A DNA stretch of 64,000 bases from JAVKLU01 sp031538895 (GCA_031538895.1 JAVKLU010000083.1:38295-102294), one strand, 5' to 3'; positions 35,122 to 45,092 are shown, numbered from the stretch's first letter. The notes: generated from the sequence alone by a model not told the origin. Program-made: numbers and translations.

Positions 35122-35997
35122 ATGAAACGTGTTTTTTTACTCATCGCCACCAATTTAGCGATCATGTTGATACTCTCGATTTCAGTATCCGTATTGGGTC
35201 TGAATCGTTTCATCACTCAAAACGGCTTGAATTTATCGACCTTATTATTATTTTCCGCCGTATTTGGTTTTGGTGGTGCATTTATTTCATTATGGATTTC
35301 AAAACCGATTGCCAAATGGAGCGCAGGCGTGCAGGTGATTACCCAAGCACAAAATCAAACTGAATCCTGGTTACTGAGCACTATTGAACGTCTATCAAAA
35401 AAAGCCGGCATCAGCATGCCAGAAGTCGGGGTTTATGAAGGCGCACCGAATGCGTTTGCCACGGGGGCCAGTCGCAACAGCGCGCTGGTCGCGGTATCGC
35501 ACGGCTTGCTCAGCGGGATGACGAAAGAAGAAGTCGAAGCCGTTCTCGCACATGAAATCGCGCATATCAAAAATGGTGATATGGTGACCTTGACGCTAAT
35601 CCAAGGAGTGGTCAATACTTTTGTGATTTTTCTCGCGCGCATCGTCGCATTTGCCGTTGATAATTTCTTACGCAAAGACAACGATAATAGCGGCCCGGGC
35701 ATGGCCTATTACATCACCTCTTTCGTGTGCGAGTTATTATTTGGTTTGGCGGCCAGTGTGATTGTTTTATATTACTCTCGCAAACGTGAATACCGTGCGG
35801 ATGCCGGCGCGGCAGAATTATTGGGACAGCCACACACCATGATTGCGGCCTTGCGCCGACTGGGTAATTTAAGCGTTGAACCTTTGCCTCAAAATTTAGC
35901 CAGCTCAGGAATTGCGGGCGGTTCCAGTTGGTCAACCTGGTTTATGACTCATCCGTCTTTAGAATCGCGGATTGAAGCCTTATCGCAGTACCGTTAA
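35122..35997 (+). CDS. htpX: Membrane metalloprotease HtpX
   Basis: 291-residue M48 protease of the inner membrane, used in quality control of membrane proteins alongside FtsH. Zinc motif HEIAH in LAHEIAHIKNGDM, two N-terminal helices, two more after the active site, and the ending FMTHPSLESRIEAL typical of HtpX. AAAGGAAAA precedes the ATG. Confidence 0.96.
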   Translation: MKRVFLLIATNLAIMLILSISVSVLGLNRFITQNGLNLSTLLLFSAVFGFGGAFISLWISKPIAKWSAGVQVITQAQNQTESWLLSTIERLSKKAGISMPEVGVYEGAPNAFATGASRNSALVAVSHGLLSGMTKEEVEAVLAHEIAHIKNGDMVTLTLIQGVVNTFVIFLARIVAFAVDNFLRKDNDNSGPGMAYYITSFVCELLFGLAASVIVLYYSRKREYRADAGAAELLGQPHTMIAALRRLGNLSVEPLPQNLASSGIAGGSSWSTWFMTHPSLESRIEALSQYR

Positions 35998-36045
35998 GGT
36001 GTCAGCGCATGAGTGAATCATGCAGTGCAGTAAGCAAGTTTTGAA

Positions 36046-36088
36046 CATCACGACGAACTTATGCAGGTCTCTTTAGAACGTCGTGATG
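36046..36088. other. Inverted repeat between htpX and ribF
   Basis: catcacgacg (36046-36055) and cgtcgtgatg (36079-36088), a perfect 10-bp inverted repeat with a 23-bp centre. There is no U tract. It may be an operator or mRNA structure ahead of ribF. The FMN riboswitch often found near riboflavin genes is not present. Confidence 0.45.
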
Positions 36089-36148
36089 CTTGATGTACAA
36101 GAGTAAGGGTATCGTTTCATCCACCATTTTTATTGGCGTTCGATCCAA

Positions 36149-37168
36149 GTGACTTTTTTTCATCTGCTGAAATTATCTGAGCGAAAATCTCAGCACACGC
36201 CCTCGACCGCCACCGCTACAAGTCAAACCAGTTCCAAACGTCGCGCGATTGCCATTGGTAATTTTGACGGTGTTCATCAAGGGCACCGCGTACTGTTGCG
36301 CGATTTGCAAGATTACGTACCTCAGTTCACGCCCACAGTACTGTCGTTTTACCCGCACCCCCTCGAAGTTTTAACGCAAATCGCCACCACCAACACGCAC
36401 TCGAACACACCTAAAATTACACCAGCACCGATTTTAGGAATGACTGAAAAACTGCGTCGACTTGCCGATGCAGGAGTTGCCCAAGTCATTGCGCACCGCT
36501 TTACGCCAGAGTTTTCTAACTGGTCGGCGGAACATTTTGTGGAAGAGTTATTAGTTAAAAAATTACACGCCGGTCATGTTTGCCTCGGTGAAAACTTTCG
36601 CTTTGGACACGGCCGAAAAGGCGACGTGACACTCTTGCGCGAAATGGGACAGCGTTTTGGTTTTAGCGTCAATACCGCACCATTAAAAATGGACGATCAA
36701 TTGCCAATTTCTTCGGGCCGGATTCGTCACATGTTGGCGCAAGGTGATTTACAAGGCGCGAACCGATTACTGGGTGAGGCTTATCGCGTCACAGGACGAG
36801 TGATTCATGGCATGAAATTGGGGCGCACCTTAAACATCCCGACGCTTAATCTGAAAATGCCAATGAATCATCAAGGTCAAGCGGCCGTCACTGGCGTTTT
36901 TGTGGTGCGTGTTCATGGGTTGGGTGAGCGCGCGCTCAATGCCGTCGCCAGTGTTGGCCGACGCCCTACCGTTGAAAATTCAGGTCGAGTCTTGTTGGAA
37001 GTACATGTTTTTGATTTTCAGCAAAACTGTTATGGTCACCGCATTCAAGTTGAATTTTTGCACAAATTACGCGAAGAGTTACGTTTTGATTCAGTCGCAG
37101 AATTGGTGACGCAAATGCAACTAGACTTACAAGCGGCACGAGATTTTCATCAAGCCGCAGTCAGCTAA
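36149..37168 (+). CDS. ribF: Bifunctional riboflavin kinase/FAD synthetase
   Basis: 339 residues. The N-terminal FMN adenylyltransferase domain has IAIGNFDGVHQGHRVLL and GENFRFGHGRKGD; the C-terminal riboflavin kinase domain has GRVIHGMKLGRTLNIPTLNL. It makes FMN and FAD. The start appears to be GTG (36149) and gives a leading stretch of about 30 residues that is low in conservation. A rho-independent terminator follows. Confidence 0.94.
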   Translation: MTFFHLLKLSERKSQHTPSTATATSQTSSKRRAIAIGNFDGVHQGHRVLLRDLQDYVPQFTPTVLSFYPHPLEVLTQIATTNTHSNTPKITPAPILGMTEKLRRLADAGVAQVIAHRFTPEFSNWSAEHFVEELLVKKLHAGHVCLGENFRFGHGRKGDVTLLREMGQRFGFSVNTAPLKMDDQLPISSGRIRHMLAQGDLQGANRLLGEAYRVTGRVIHGMKLGRTLNIPTLNLKMPMNHQGQAAVTGVFVVRVHGLGERALNAVASVGRRPTVENSGRVLLEVHVFDFQQNCYGHRIQVEFLHKLREELRFDSVAELVTQMQLDLQAARDFHQAAVS

Positions 37169-37179
37169 AATTTTCAGAT

Positions 37180-37206
37180 AACATGATTTCATCATGTTCT
37201 TTTTTT
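37180..37206 (+). terminator. Rho-independent terminator after ribF
   Basis: aacatgat (37180-37187), loop ttc, atcatgtt (37191-37198), then a T tract to 37206. Confidence 0.85.
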
Positions 37207-37262
37207 AATGAGTTAAGCGACGTCTCAACACAAGGTTTTTAAACGCACTCTTTTTATCCGCC

Positions 37263-38198
37263 ATGTTTTTCATTATTTTTGTTTGTGCATTTATTCTTGA
37301 ACAGTTCAAAGGTCACCTTAACCATCCCGGGTGGTTAATCAAACGCCTGTCTGACACCGCGCGCGCCATTCAAACACACTACGATGATGGACGCTATAAA
37401 ACCGGAAAATTTATTTGGTGGATTAGTGTTAGCGCGGTGTTAATCAGTTTGGCAGTAGTGTTGGTATTCACCAGCCAATTACTGCCCTGGTTATTTTGGG
37501 TAATCGCGTTTTTGATTTTTTATAGCTTAATTAGCACGCGTTACTGGTGGCACAAAATCAATTTATTAAATTCGGCCTATCAATCGGGTGATGTCGAATT
37601 GATTCGAATTCAACTTCAGTTGTGGGGCATCACTTTAGGCACGCATCCGCCGCATTTATTAATTGAAGCGGCGATTCGACAAATTATTCACACCACACAC
37701 GCACGTATTTTTGGCGTATTTTTTTGGTTAATGTTTCCTTTGCTGGGTCCACTATTGGGTGTGTGGTATTTCTTGGCCTATATTTTTACCACGCAATGGT
37801 CGCAACAAAATAATACGGCGACGCATCTGTCACAAAGTAAATTTCATCACTACGCCGTCAAAGCCTACCGGGCCTTGGACTATCTGCCTTCGCGCTGCAC
37901 GGCAATTTTGTTTGCCTTGGTGGGGAATTTTGAGATCGCCTTTACCAACTGGCGTCAGTCTAAACAGGCATTAGGGCCCCATCATTCGGGCCATCTCATC
38001 AGCTTTGGAATCGGTGCTTTAGGAATTTCTTTAACCAAGACCGCCGTTTCAGATGACGAAGTGGGCGAACTCGTCCCTGACTTTGATAGCAACGACACCT
38101 GGAGTCCTGCGGTATTGCGTTCTTTAAGCGGTTTACTTTTGCGCACTTTTGCAATTTATTGGTTGTTGGCTTTAGTCGTTTTTTTCGTCTTTAATTAA
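37263..38198 (+). CDS. CobD/CbiB family membrane protein
   Basis: 311 residues with about five hydrophobic helices. The block ALDYLPSRCTAILFALVGNF matches the conserved CobD/CbiB region (cobinamide phosphate synthesis in cobalamin pathways). No other cobalamin gene is here, and such isolated copies are frequent in betaproteobacteria, where they are also compared to AmpE. The exact role is unknown. Confidence 0.75.
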   Translation: MFFIIFVCAFILEQFKGHLNHPGWLIKRLSDTARAIQTHYDDGRYKTGKFIWWISVSAVLISLAVVLVFTSQLLPWLFWVIAFLIFYSLISTRYWWHKINLLNSAYQSGDVELIRIQLQLWGITLGTHPPHLLIEAAIRQIIHTTHARIFGVFFWLMFPLLGPLLGVWYFLAYIFTTQWSQQNNTATHLSQSKFHHYAVKAYRALDYLPSRCTAILFALVGNFEIAFTNWRQSKQALGPHHSGHLISFGIGALGISLTKTAVSDDEVGELVPDFDSNDTWSPAVLRSLSGLLLRTFAIYWLLALVVFFVFN

Positions 38199-38232
38199 AC
38201 CGCTTTCAAGTTCAACAATCGTCAATCAATCC

Positions 38233-39537
38233 ATGACCGCTTATACCGTTACTCAATTGGGGCGCGAATTCAGTCAAACCTTAGCACGCAGCTTTCCGTT
38301 GGTACAAGTGGAAGGAGAAGTCGGTTCGATCATGGCATCAGGACAAAAACATTGGTATTTCAATTTAAAAGATAACGTCAGCCAAATTCGCTGCGTTTTT
38401 TTCAAAAATAAAAATCAGTTCGCGTCTTTTTTTCCAGTTGAGGGTGACAAAATTTCTTTGTATGCCACGCTTGAGTGGTACGCCACGCGCGGTGATTTGC
38501 AATTGATCGTGGAGTCGATTCAAAAAATCGGGCAGGGAAATTTGTACGAACAATTTTTGCAGACCAAAAAAGAACTGGAAGCCCTAGGTTGGTTTCGCAC
38601 AGAACGCAAACGCCCGCTCCCCTCTTTTATTACTCATGTCGGCGTAATCACCAGTCCTGATGGCGCGGTAATGCATGACATTGTGTCAACGATTACGCGC
38701 CGCACGCCTTTTGTGAACATTATTATTTACCCTTGTGTCGTGCAAGGTGCCGATGCGGCGGCGCAAATTGCCGCACAAATTCAACGCGCCAATACACGTC
38801 AAGAATGCGCCGCATTGATCGTTTGTCGTGGCGGCGGATCGCTTGAAGATCTTGCCGCTTTTAATTCACGAGAAGTCGCGCAAGCTATTTTTAATAGCGC
38901 GCTGCCCATCATCAGCGCGGTCGGGCATGAAACAGACTTTTCGATTGCGGACTTTGTTGCCGACATCCGCGCCGCCACACCGACAGCGGCGGCCGAACTA
39001 TTACAAAAAAGTCTGTCTGAAATTAACACGGACTTAGAAGCACATCTCAAAACACTGTCACAACACGCGCGCACGGTTTTGCAAAACCAATCACAAGGTT
39101 TGGATTACGCACAAAAAAATCATCGCCACATGCGAGGGCACTTCGAACAATTCGTACGGAATGCAGGGGAGCGTTTAAAAAATTTATCGCAAGTCATCAA
39201 AAGCCAACGAATTGACTTTACACATCAAGCGCATGAAAACACGATGACATTGCGTCGCGCAATGGTCGATACCCATAAAACGCAGGAACACGATATGACG
39301 CAATTGTCCAATCAACTGGGTCAAAAAATTCATTCACGTGTTCAGTGCGTGCAAGAGCGCCTTGGCTATTTACACAGCGCTTTGGCACACATCGACATGA
39401 TGCGTGTATTGAAAGCTGGTTATGCCGTGGTACGCAACGAAAAGCAAGAGGTGATCAGCTCGCCAGCAGACATGACAACAAGACTGCCCTATGAAATCAT
39501 GTTCTTTGACGGCAAAGTGAAAGTGCAAAAAATATAA
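38233..39537 (+). CDS. xseA: Exodeoxyribonuclease VII large subunit
   Basis: 434-residue catalytic subunit of exonuclease VII. The N-terminal OB fold (PLVQVEGEVGSIMASGQKHW) and the nuclease core ALIVCRGGGSLEDLAAFN with AVGHETDFSIADFVADIRA are conserved, followed by a long coiled coil. Its partner xseB is at 4785, so the two subunits are unlinked. Confidence 0.96.
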   Translation: MTAYTVTQLGREFSQTLARSFPLVQVEGEVGSIMASGQKHWYFNLKDNVSQIRCVFFKNKNQFASFFPVEGDKISLYATLEWYATRGDLQLIVESIQKIGQGNLYEQFLQTKKELEALGWFRTERKRPLPSFITHVGVITSPDGAVMHDIVSTITRRTPFVNIIIYPCVVQGADAAAQIAAQIQRANTRQECAALIVCRGGGSLEDLAAFNSREVAQAIFNSALPIISAVGHETDFSIADFVADIRAATPTAAAELLQKSLSEINTDLEAHLKTLSQHARTVLQNQSQGLDYAQKNHRHMRGHFEQFVRNAGERLKNLSQVIKSQRIDFTHQAHENTMTLRRAMVDTHKTQEHDMTQLSNQLGQKIHSRVQCVQERLGYLHSALAHIDMMRVLKAGYAVVRNEKQEVISSPADMTTRLPYEIMFFDGKVKVQKI

Positions 39538-39687
39538 ATTAGCGTTACACCATCTGTAATCAAAATTCGCGACGGGTTATCTCGCTTACGGAAATCAGCG
39601 CACGGAAATCACTGCGCAGAAATAAACACTCGCAGTTTCAAATATCTACAGTTTCTAATAATTTTCCAATCGCGTGCTATATTTCGC

Positions 39688-39940
39688 GCCGTCAGGAGAG
39701 CGCGGGGATATTCCGCCACCGAAGGCGCAAGAGAATAACTCTCTGAACGCTCAGGTAACAAGGACTGACAAACATGATTAAGCATTGAATCATGACCCTC
39801 ACTGGAGAGAGATTGAAGCACGGCGCAAACTGTGCCGTTGATTTAATCCACCGAAGGAGCAAACCGCTGTCAGCATCACCGTGACGTGGCGAATCTCTCA
39901 GGTAAAGTGGACAGCGGGGCAACGCCACGGTACGCCGTGG
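39688..39940 (+). promoter_or_regulatory. Tandem glycine riboswitch upstream of gcvT
   Basis: Two adjacent aptamers. The first (about 39688-39771) has gtcaggagagcgcggggat, ccaccgaaggcgcaa and the closing ctgaacgctcaggtaac. The second (about 39796-39919) has actggagaga, ccaccgaaggagcaaac and ctctcaggtaaagtggacag. These are the conserved cores of the glycine riboswitch, which turns on the glycine cleavage operon when glycine is high. Just downstream a hairpin ccacgg-tacg-ccgtgg (39925-39940) may be the expression platform. A TATATT box precedes the first aptamer. Confidence 0.93.
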
Positions 39941-39978
39941 TTCGTGGAATTCGTTCCCGTTGCTTACCTCTATTTTCT

Positions 39979-41109
39979 ATGTCTACTGATAACGCTACTT
40001 TAAAAACGACACCATTAGATGCGTTGCATCGCCGCCTAGGCGCGCGCATGGTACCCTTTGCCGGTTATTCGATGCCGGTTCAATACGCCAAAGGATTGGT
40101 CACTGAACATCATCACACTCGTACCCACGCCGGATTATTTGATGTATCGCACATGGGGCAATTGCGCTTAATCGGTGCAGATGCCGCCGCGGCCCTTGAA
40201 TCTTTGATGCCTGTCGATGTCATCGATTTGCCCATTGGCAAACAACGCTACGGCCTGTTGCTCAACGCCTCTGGCGGGATTCTGGACGACTTGATGTTCG
40301 TCAATCGCGGTGATGATATTTTTGTCATCGTCAATGGTGCCTGCAAAGACGCCGATATCGCACATATTCAACAACAGATTGGCCAGCGTTGCACGGTCGA
40401 ACCTTTGCCCAACCTCGCCTTACTGGCTTTGCAAGGGCCGCACGCAATTAAGGTTTTGCAAGAATTGATTCCTGAGGTGAGTACTTTGGTTTTTATGACG
40501 GGCGCGCAATTCACTTATCAAAATATCCCCTTATTCATTACCCGTAGCGGTTACACCGGTGAAGATGGTTTTGAAATTTCTCTTCCCGCCAGCGATGCTG
40601 AAACATTTACGCAAATGTTACTCAACAATCCGGCCGTCGCGTTAATCGGGCTGGGCGCGCGCAACTCTTTGCGTTTAGAGGCCGGGTTGTCCTTATATGG
40701 TAGTGATCTCAACACCACCACAACACCCGTCGAAGCCAGTTTGCAATGGGCGATTTCAAAAGTGCGCCGTTCGGGCGGCGTTCGCGAAGGCGGTTTTATC
40801 GGCAGCGATGTCGTGTTAGCTCAACTTACGAATCCGCAAAAACTATCACGCAAATTGGTCGGCCTGATCAGCGCCGAACGCATTCCGGTGCGTGATCACA
40901 CCGTCTTAGCCGATCTTAACGGTAACCATATCGGCGAAATCACCAGTGGCTTACTCGCACCAACGGTTAACGCACCGATCGCGCTGGGGTATGTCACACC
41001 GGCCTTTGCAAAAATTGGCAGCACTATTAACGCGCAAGTGCGTGACAAATTAGTTGCAATGACTGTGACCGCGCTGCCATTTGTACCCAACCGCTACTTC
41101 CGCGGTTAA
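39979..41109 (+). CDS. gcvT: Glycine cleavage system aminomethyltransferase GcvT
   Basis: 376-residue T protein that transfers the methylene group from the aminomethyl-lipoyl arm of GcvH to tetrahydrofolate. Landmarks: MVPFAGYSMPVQY, LFDVSHMGQLRL, RSGYTGEDGFEI and GLGARNSLRLEAGL. The open frame begins in the riboswitch; the ATG at 39979 is the right start. First gene of gcvT-H-P. Confidence 0.96.
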   Translation: MSTDNATLKTTPLDALHRRLGARMVPFAGYSMPVQYAKGLVTEHHHTRTHAGLFDVSHMGQLRLIGADAAAALESLMPVDVIDLPIGKQRYGLLLNASGGILDDLMFVNRGDDIFVIVNGACKDADIAHIQQQIGQRCTVEPLPNLALLALQGPHAIKVLQELIPEVSTLVFMTGAQFTYQNIPLFITRSGYTGEDGFEISLPASDAETFTQMLLNNPAVALIGLGARNSLRLEAGLSLYGSDLNTTTTPVEASLQWAISKVRRSGGVREGGFIGSDVVLAQLTNPQKLSRKLVGLISAERIPVRDHTVLADLNGNHIGEITSGLLAPTVNAPIALGYVTPAFAKIGSTINAQVRDKLVAMTVTALPFVPNRYFRG

Positions 41110-41167
41110 GTTTTTTAATAGCTGGTTTTTTATTACTTTTCACGATTTATTCCTTACTCAAAATATC

Positions 41168-41533
41168 ATGAACACTAAATACACCGCTGACCACGAATGG
41201 TTAAAAATTGATGGCAATATCGTTACGGTTGGAATCACCGATCACGCGCAAAACGCGCTGGGCGACATTGTGTATGTTGAACTTCCCGCTGTCGGTAAAA
41301 CCTTTAAGATTAAAAGCACCGTGTGTGTGGTCGAATCAGTCAAAGCCGCGGCTGACGTGTACATGCCCATCAGTGGTGAAATTACTGAAGTCAACACCGA
41401 GCTGAATGTCGACCCCGCATTGCTCAATCGCACACCGATGAACGAGGGTTGGATTTTTAAAGTTCGTTTATCGAATCCGGCCGAACTGTCCGATCTAATG
41501 GACGAAGCCGCCTATCGCACTTTCAGTCAATAA
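41168..41533 (+). CDS. gcvH: Glycine cleavage system H protein
   Basis: 121-residue lipoyl carrier. The lipoylated lysine is in VVESVKAAADVYMP. Start at MNTKYTADHEW (41168), not the longer upstream frame. The stop TAA (41531-41533) starts a 12-bp near-duplication (taacgcca at 41531 and 41543). Confidence 0.97.
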   Translation: MNTKYTADHEWLKIDGNIVTVGITDHAQNALGDIVYVELPAVGKTFKIKSTVCVVESVKAAADVYMPISGEITEVNTELNVDPALLNRTPMNEGWIFKVRLSNPAELSDLMDEAAYRTFSQ

Positions 41534-41559
41534 CGCCAGCCATAACGCCACCAATCACC

Positions 41560-44370
41560 ATGACCTCCCACAGTACCAACGGCGCAATTGATTTTGCGCA
41601 ACGCCATATCGGCCCTGATACCGCAGATCAAGCCCTCATGTTAAAAACATTGGGGATGCCCTCTAGACAAGCCTTCATTGAGGCGATTGTGCCGGCCAGC
41701 ATCGCGCGCAAAAGCCCATTGAAACTGCCGCCAGTGTTAGATGAACCTGCGGCTTTGAACGAACTCAAAGCCATTGCCAATCAAAATAAAGTGTTGAAAA
41801 GCTTTATCGGTCAAGGTTATTACGGCACGCACACGCCGGCGGTGATTTTGCGTAATGTCTTAGAAAATCCGTCGTGGTACACCGCCTACACGCCGTATCA
41901 AGCAGAGATCAGTCAAGGCCGTTTGGAAGCCCTGATCAATTTTCAAACCATGATTTGTGATTTGACTGGCTTAGCAATTGCCAATGCCTCGATGTTGGAC
42001 GAAGCGACAGCCGCAGCCGAGGCAATGACTTTAGCCTTTCGCAGCGGCAGCAATGATTCCAATATTTTTTATGTTGACGATCAAGTTTTGCCACAAACTT
42101 TAGCGGTCATCCGCACCCGCGCCGAGCCTTTAGGAATCGAAGTTCGCAGCTGTACGGGTGATTTGGCTGTAATGGAAAAAAGCTTTGCAGTCTTGATTCA
42201 ATACCCTGGCGTGAATGGTCAAATTCGCGATGACCTTACGTTTATCAGCGCCTATAAAGTAACCGGCGGACAGGTCATCATGGCGGCAGATATTTTGGCC
42301 TTGACGCTTTTGACTTCACCTGGTGAATTGGGCGCGGATATTGCCTTGGGTAGCACACAGCGTTTTGGAATGCCTATGGCCAATGGCGGCCCTCATGCCG
42401 CATATTTGGCGTGTCGCGATTCACTCAAACGCAATATGCCTGGCCGTTTGATCGGTATCAGTATTGATGCGCACGGCAATTCTGCCTATCGTTTGGCCTT
42501 ACAAACGCGCGAACAACATATTCGTCGCGAGAAAGCGACGTCCAACATTTGTACCGCGCAAGTTTTACCCGCGATTGTGGCCAGCATGTACGTGGTTTAT
42601 CACGGTCCATCAGGTCTTAAAAACATTGCCGCAAGCATTGCGCATCGCACGGCAGTATTGAAGCAAGGTCTGGTTCAGCTGGGCGTGAACGTTTTAAATA
42701 CCAGCGCGTTTGACACCTTGCACATTGCCCCTAAAGATACGCAAAAACTGATTCAAAGTAGCTTAAAACAAGGCATGAATGTGCGCGTGATTGATTCAAA
42801 TCATATTGGTATTTCATTAGACGAAACCACCACCAACGATGATGTCGTCGCTTTATGGCGTTGCTTTGGCGACACGGCGCTCGATTTTTCTCGCGTTGAA
42901 AAACTGGTCAGCGACAATTTGATTCCACCCACATTACGTCGTAAAAGTTCATATTTAACGCATACCGTTTTTAATCGCTATCACAGCGAAACCGCGATGT
43001 TGCGCTATTTGCGCGCACTCAGTGATAAAGATTTGGCGCTCGATCGCAGCATGATTCCCTTGGGCAGTTGCACGATGAAGCTCAACGCGACCAGTGAAAT
43101 GATTCCGATCACCTGGCCACAGTTTGCGCACATTCATCCTTTTGCCCCCGAGGATCAACGCGCTGGATACGTGTTGTTAGATGCGCAATTGCGCGACTAT
43201 TTGTGTCAGATTACAGGTTACGCGGGCATCAGCTTGCAACCCAATGCGGGCAGTCAAGGCGAGTATGCCGGTCTGTTGACGATTCGCGCTTATCACCGGG
43301 CACACGGTCAGGATCAACGTACTATTTGTTTAATTCCCTCATCCGCGCATGGCACTAATCCAGCCAGTGCGCAAATGGTTGGTATGCAAGTGGTCGTCAC
43401 GGCATGTGATGCGGCGGGCAATATCGACATGAATGATTTACGTCAAAAGTGCGAGGAACACAGTACGCAATTGGCGGCGGTCATGGTGACCTACCCCAGC
43501 ACGCACGGCGTATTTGAAACCCAAATCACGGAACTGTGTGACTTGGTTCACCAACATGGTGGTCGCGTTTACATTGATGGTGCCAACATGAACGCACTGG
43601 TCGGTCTGGCCGCGCCTGGAGCGTTTGGCGGTGATGTCAGTCATTTGAATTTGCACAAAACTTTTTGTATTCCGCATGGCGGCGGCGGGCCTGGTGTTGG
43701 GCCAGTATGCGTGGCCGCTGATTTGCTACCTTATTTACCGGAAATGCAAAACGGAATCGGCGCGATTTCTGCCGCACCTTTGGGCAATGCTTCAGTCTTG
43801 CCGATCACTTGGATGTACTGCCGCATGATGGGCGATGCTGGATTGACCCACGCCACTGAAGTCGCCATTTTGTCGGCCAATTACATCAGTACACGTTTGA
43901 AAGATTACTACCCGACTTTGTACGCCAGCGCCCAAGGTCATGTCGCACACGAATGTATTTTGGACTTGCGTCCCTTAAAAGACAGCTCAGGCGTCAGCGC
44001 TGAAGACGTTGCCAAACGCTTAATCGACTATGGATTCCATGCGCCAACTTTATCTTTCCCTGTCGCCGGCACTTTAATGGTTGAACCTACCGAAAGCGAA
44101 CCATTGAGCGAACTCAATCGTTTTATCGATGCGATGATTTCGATACGTGCGGAGATTGCACAAATCGAGCAAGGTCAGTGGTCAAAAGACGATAACCCGC
44201 TAAAAAATGCGCCCCATACTGCGGCCAGCTTATTGGGCGATAGCTGGGCGCATCCCTATTCGCGCACCTTGGCAGGTTTGCCTAACGGTGATAAAACCTA
44301 TTGGCCGCCTGTAGGTCGGGTGGATAACGTCTATGGCGATCGCAATTTATTTTGTAGTTGCTCCTCTTAA
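41560..44370 (+). CDS. gcvP: Glycine dehydrogenase (decarboxylating) GcvP
   Basis: 936-residue P protein, pyridoxal-phosphate dependent, which decarboxylates glycine and loads GcvH. The PLP lysine is in LNLHKTFCIPHGGGGPG. Other landmarks are QRHIGP at the start, FIGQGYYGTHTP, and GSCTMKLNATSEM. It is a little shorter than the usual 950-960 residues, without signs of damage. Third gene of the riboswitch-controlled operon. Confidence 0.97.
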   Translation: MTSHSTNGAIDFAQRHIGPDTADQALMLKTLGMPSRQAFIEAIVPASIARKSPLKLPPVLDEPAALNELKAIANQNKVLKSFIGQGYYGTHTPAVILRNVLENPSWYTAYTPYQAEISQGRLEALINFQTMICDLTGLAIANASMLDEATAAAEAMTLAFRSGSNDSNIFYVDDQVLPQTLAVIRTRAEPLGIEVRSCTGDLAVMEKSFAVLIQYPGVNGQIRDDLTFISAYKVTGGQVIMAADILALTLLTSPGELGADIALGSTQRFGMPMANGGPHAAYLACRDSLKRNMPGRLIGISIDAHGNSAYRLALQTREQHIRREKATSNICTAQVLPAIVASMYVVYHGPSGLKNIAASIAHRTAVLKQGLVQLGVNVLNTSAFDTLHIAPKDTQKLIQSSLKQGMNVRVIDSNHIGISLDETTTNDDVVALWRCFGDTALDFSRVEKLVSDNLIPPTLRRKSSYLTHTVFNRYHSETAMLRYLRALSDKDLALDRSMIPLGSCTMKLNATSEMIPITWPQFAHIHPFAPEDQRAGYVLLDAQLRDYLCQITGYAGISLQPNAGSQGEYAGLLTIRAYHRAHGQDQRTICLIPSSAHGTNPASAQMVGMQVVVTACDAAGNIDMNDLRQKCEEHSTQLAAVMVTYPSTHGVFETQITELCDLVHQHGGRVYIDGANMNALVGLAAPGAFGGDVSHLNLHKTFCIPHGGGGPGVGPVCVAADLLPYLPEMQNGIGAISAAPLGNASVLPITWMYCRMMGDAGLTHATEVAILSANYISTRLKDYYPTLYASAQGHVAHECILDLRPLKDSSGVSAEDVAKRLIDYGFHAPTLSFPVAGTLMVEPTESEPLSELNRFIDAMISIRAEIAQIEQGQWSKDDNPLKNAPHTAASLLGDSWAHPYSRTLAGLPNGDKTYWPPVGRVDNVYGDRNLFCSCSS

Positions 44371-44516
44371 TCTACAAAACCACAGAGCGGTGTTGGTCTA
44401 TTTATTCTTAATTCAGTTTGTAATTTAGAATCGCGCCACTTGCCAAACAGGTAAGTCATTTTCAACAATTTTTATTTACTTTTTCATTTCTTCTCTCATT
44501 TCTTATCTAAGCAAAC

Positions 44517-44963
44517 ATGAAAAAATTATTCTTTATCGCTTTATCTGTTTTAGCCGTTCAATTGACCTCGCCTGCTCACGCACAATTTGCCAAACCCGAA
44601 GACGCCGTGAAATACCGTAAATCGGTGTTCACCGTTTTAGCCACTCATTTTGGCGGCATTGGCGCGGTCGTAACGGGTAAAGCACCTTATGACAAAGCCA
44701 CTGCTATCAAAAATGCAGAAATCGTTGCGGCACTCGCTAGCCTTAACAGCAAAGCCTTTCCTACAGGTTCAAAAGACAACAGCAAGGCTAAAGACGCCGT
44801 CTGGAGCAAAACAGAAAACTTTCAATCATGCTTCACCAACTTCCAAAAAGAAGCTGACGACTTGTTAGCCGCGGCCAAAAAAGGGGAAGAGGCGGCTTTA
44901 AAAGCGCCTTTTTTAGCAGTTGCCAAAACTGTTAAAGAATGTCACGAAACATTCAAGGACTAA
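44517..44963 (+). CDS. Cytochrome c-prime-like protein lacking one haem cysteine
   Basis: 148 residues with a signal peptide ending near AHAQF (residue 23). The rest fits the four-helix cytochrome c-prime family. These proteins normally end with CxxCH. Here the site reads T138-V139-K140-E141-C142-H143, so the first cysteine is valine and only one thioether could form. A further cysteine, C105, lies in FQSCF. The frame is open and a terminator follows, so it looks expressed. It may bind haem by one bond, non-covalently, or not at all. Confidence 0.75.
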   Translation: MKKLFFIALSVLAVQLTSPAHAQFAKPEDAVKYRKSVFTVLATHFGGIGAVVTGKAPYDKATAIKNAEIVAALASLNSKAFPTGSKDNSKAKDAVWSKTENFQSCFTNFQKEADDLLAAAKKGEEAALKAPFLAVAKTVKECHETFKD

Positions 44964-45035
44964 GTCTGGCATGACAGCTTAATCTCGTGAGTGGGGTTAG
45001 GCTTAGGATTAGGCTTAAACCAGTCAAGTAATATC

Positions 45036-45063
45036 AGGGCGAGGCGACTCGCCCTATTTTTTT
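45036..45063 (+). terminator. Rho-independent terminator after the cytochrome c-prime gene
   Basis: agggcgag (45036-45043), loop gcga, ctcgccct (45048-45055), then a T tract at 45057-45063. It closes the upstream unit, 73 bp after its stop, and lies 30 bp before kdsD. Confidence 0.88.
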
Positions 45064-45092
45064 ATCGTTTTCTTACGCTTATTTTTACGTTT

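Noticed and set aside
36001..36148. FMN riboswitch upstream of ribF
   Set aside because: The conserved FMN aptamer core is absent; only a 10-bp inverted repeat is present.
44995..45020. Telomere-like TTAGG repeats (ggttaggcttaggattaggc)
   Set aside because: Only a few imperfect units, in a bacterial intergenic region just before a terminator; low-complexity coincidence.
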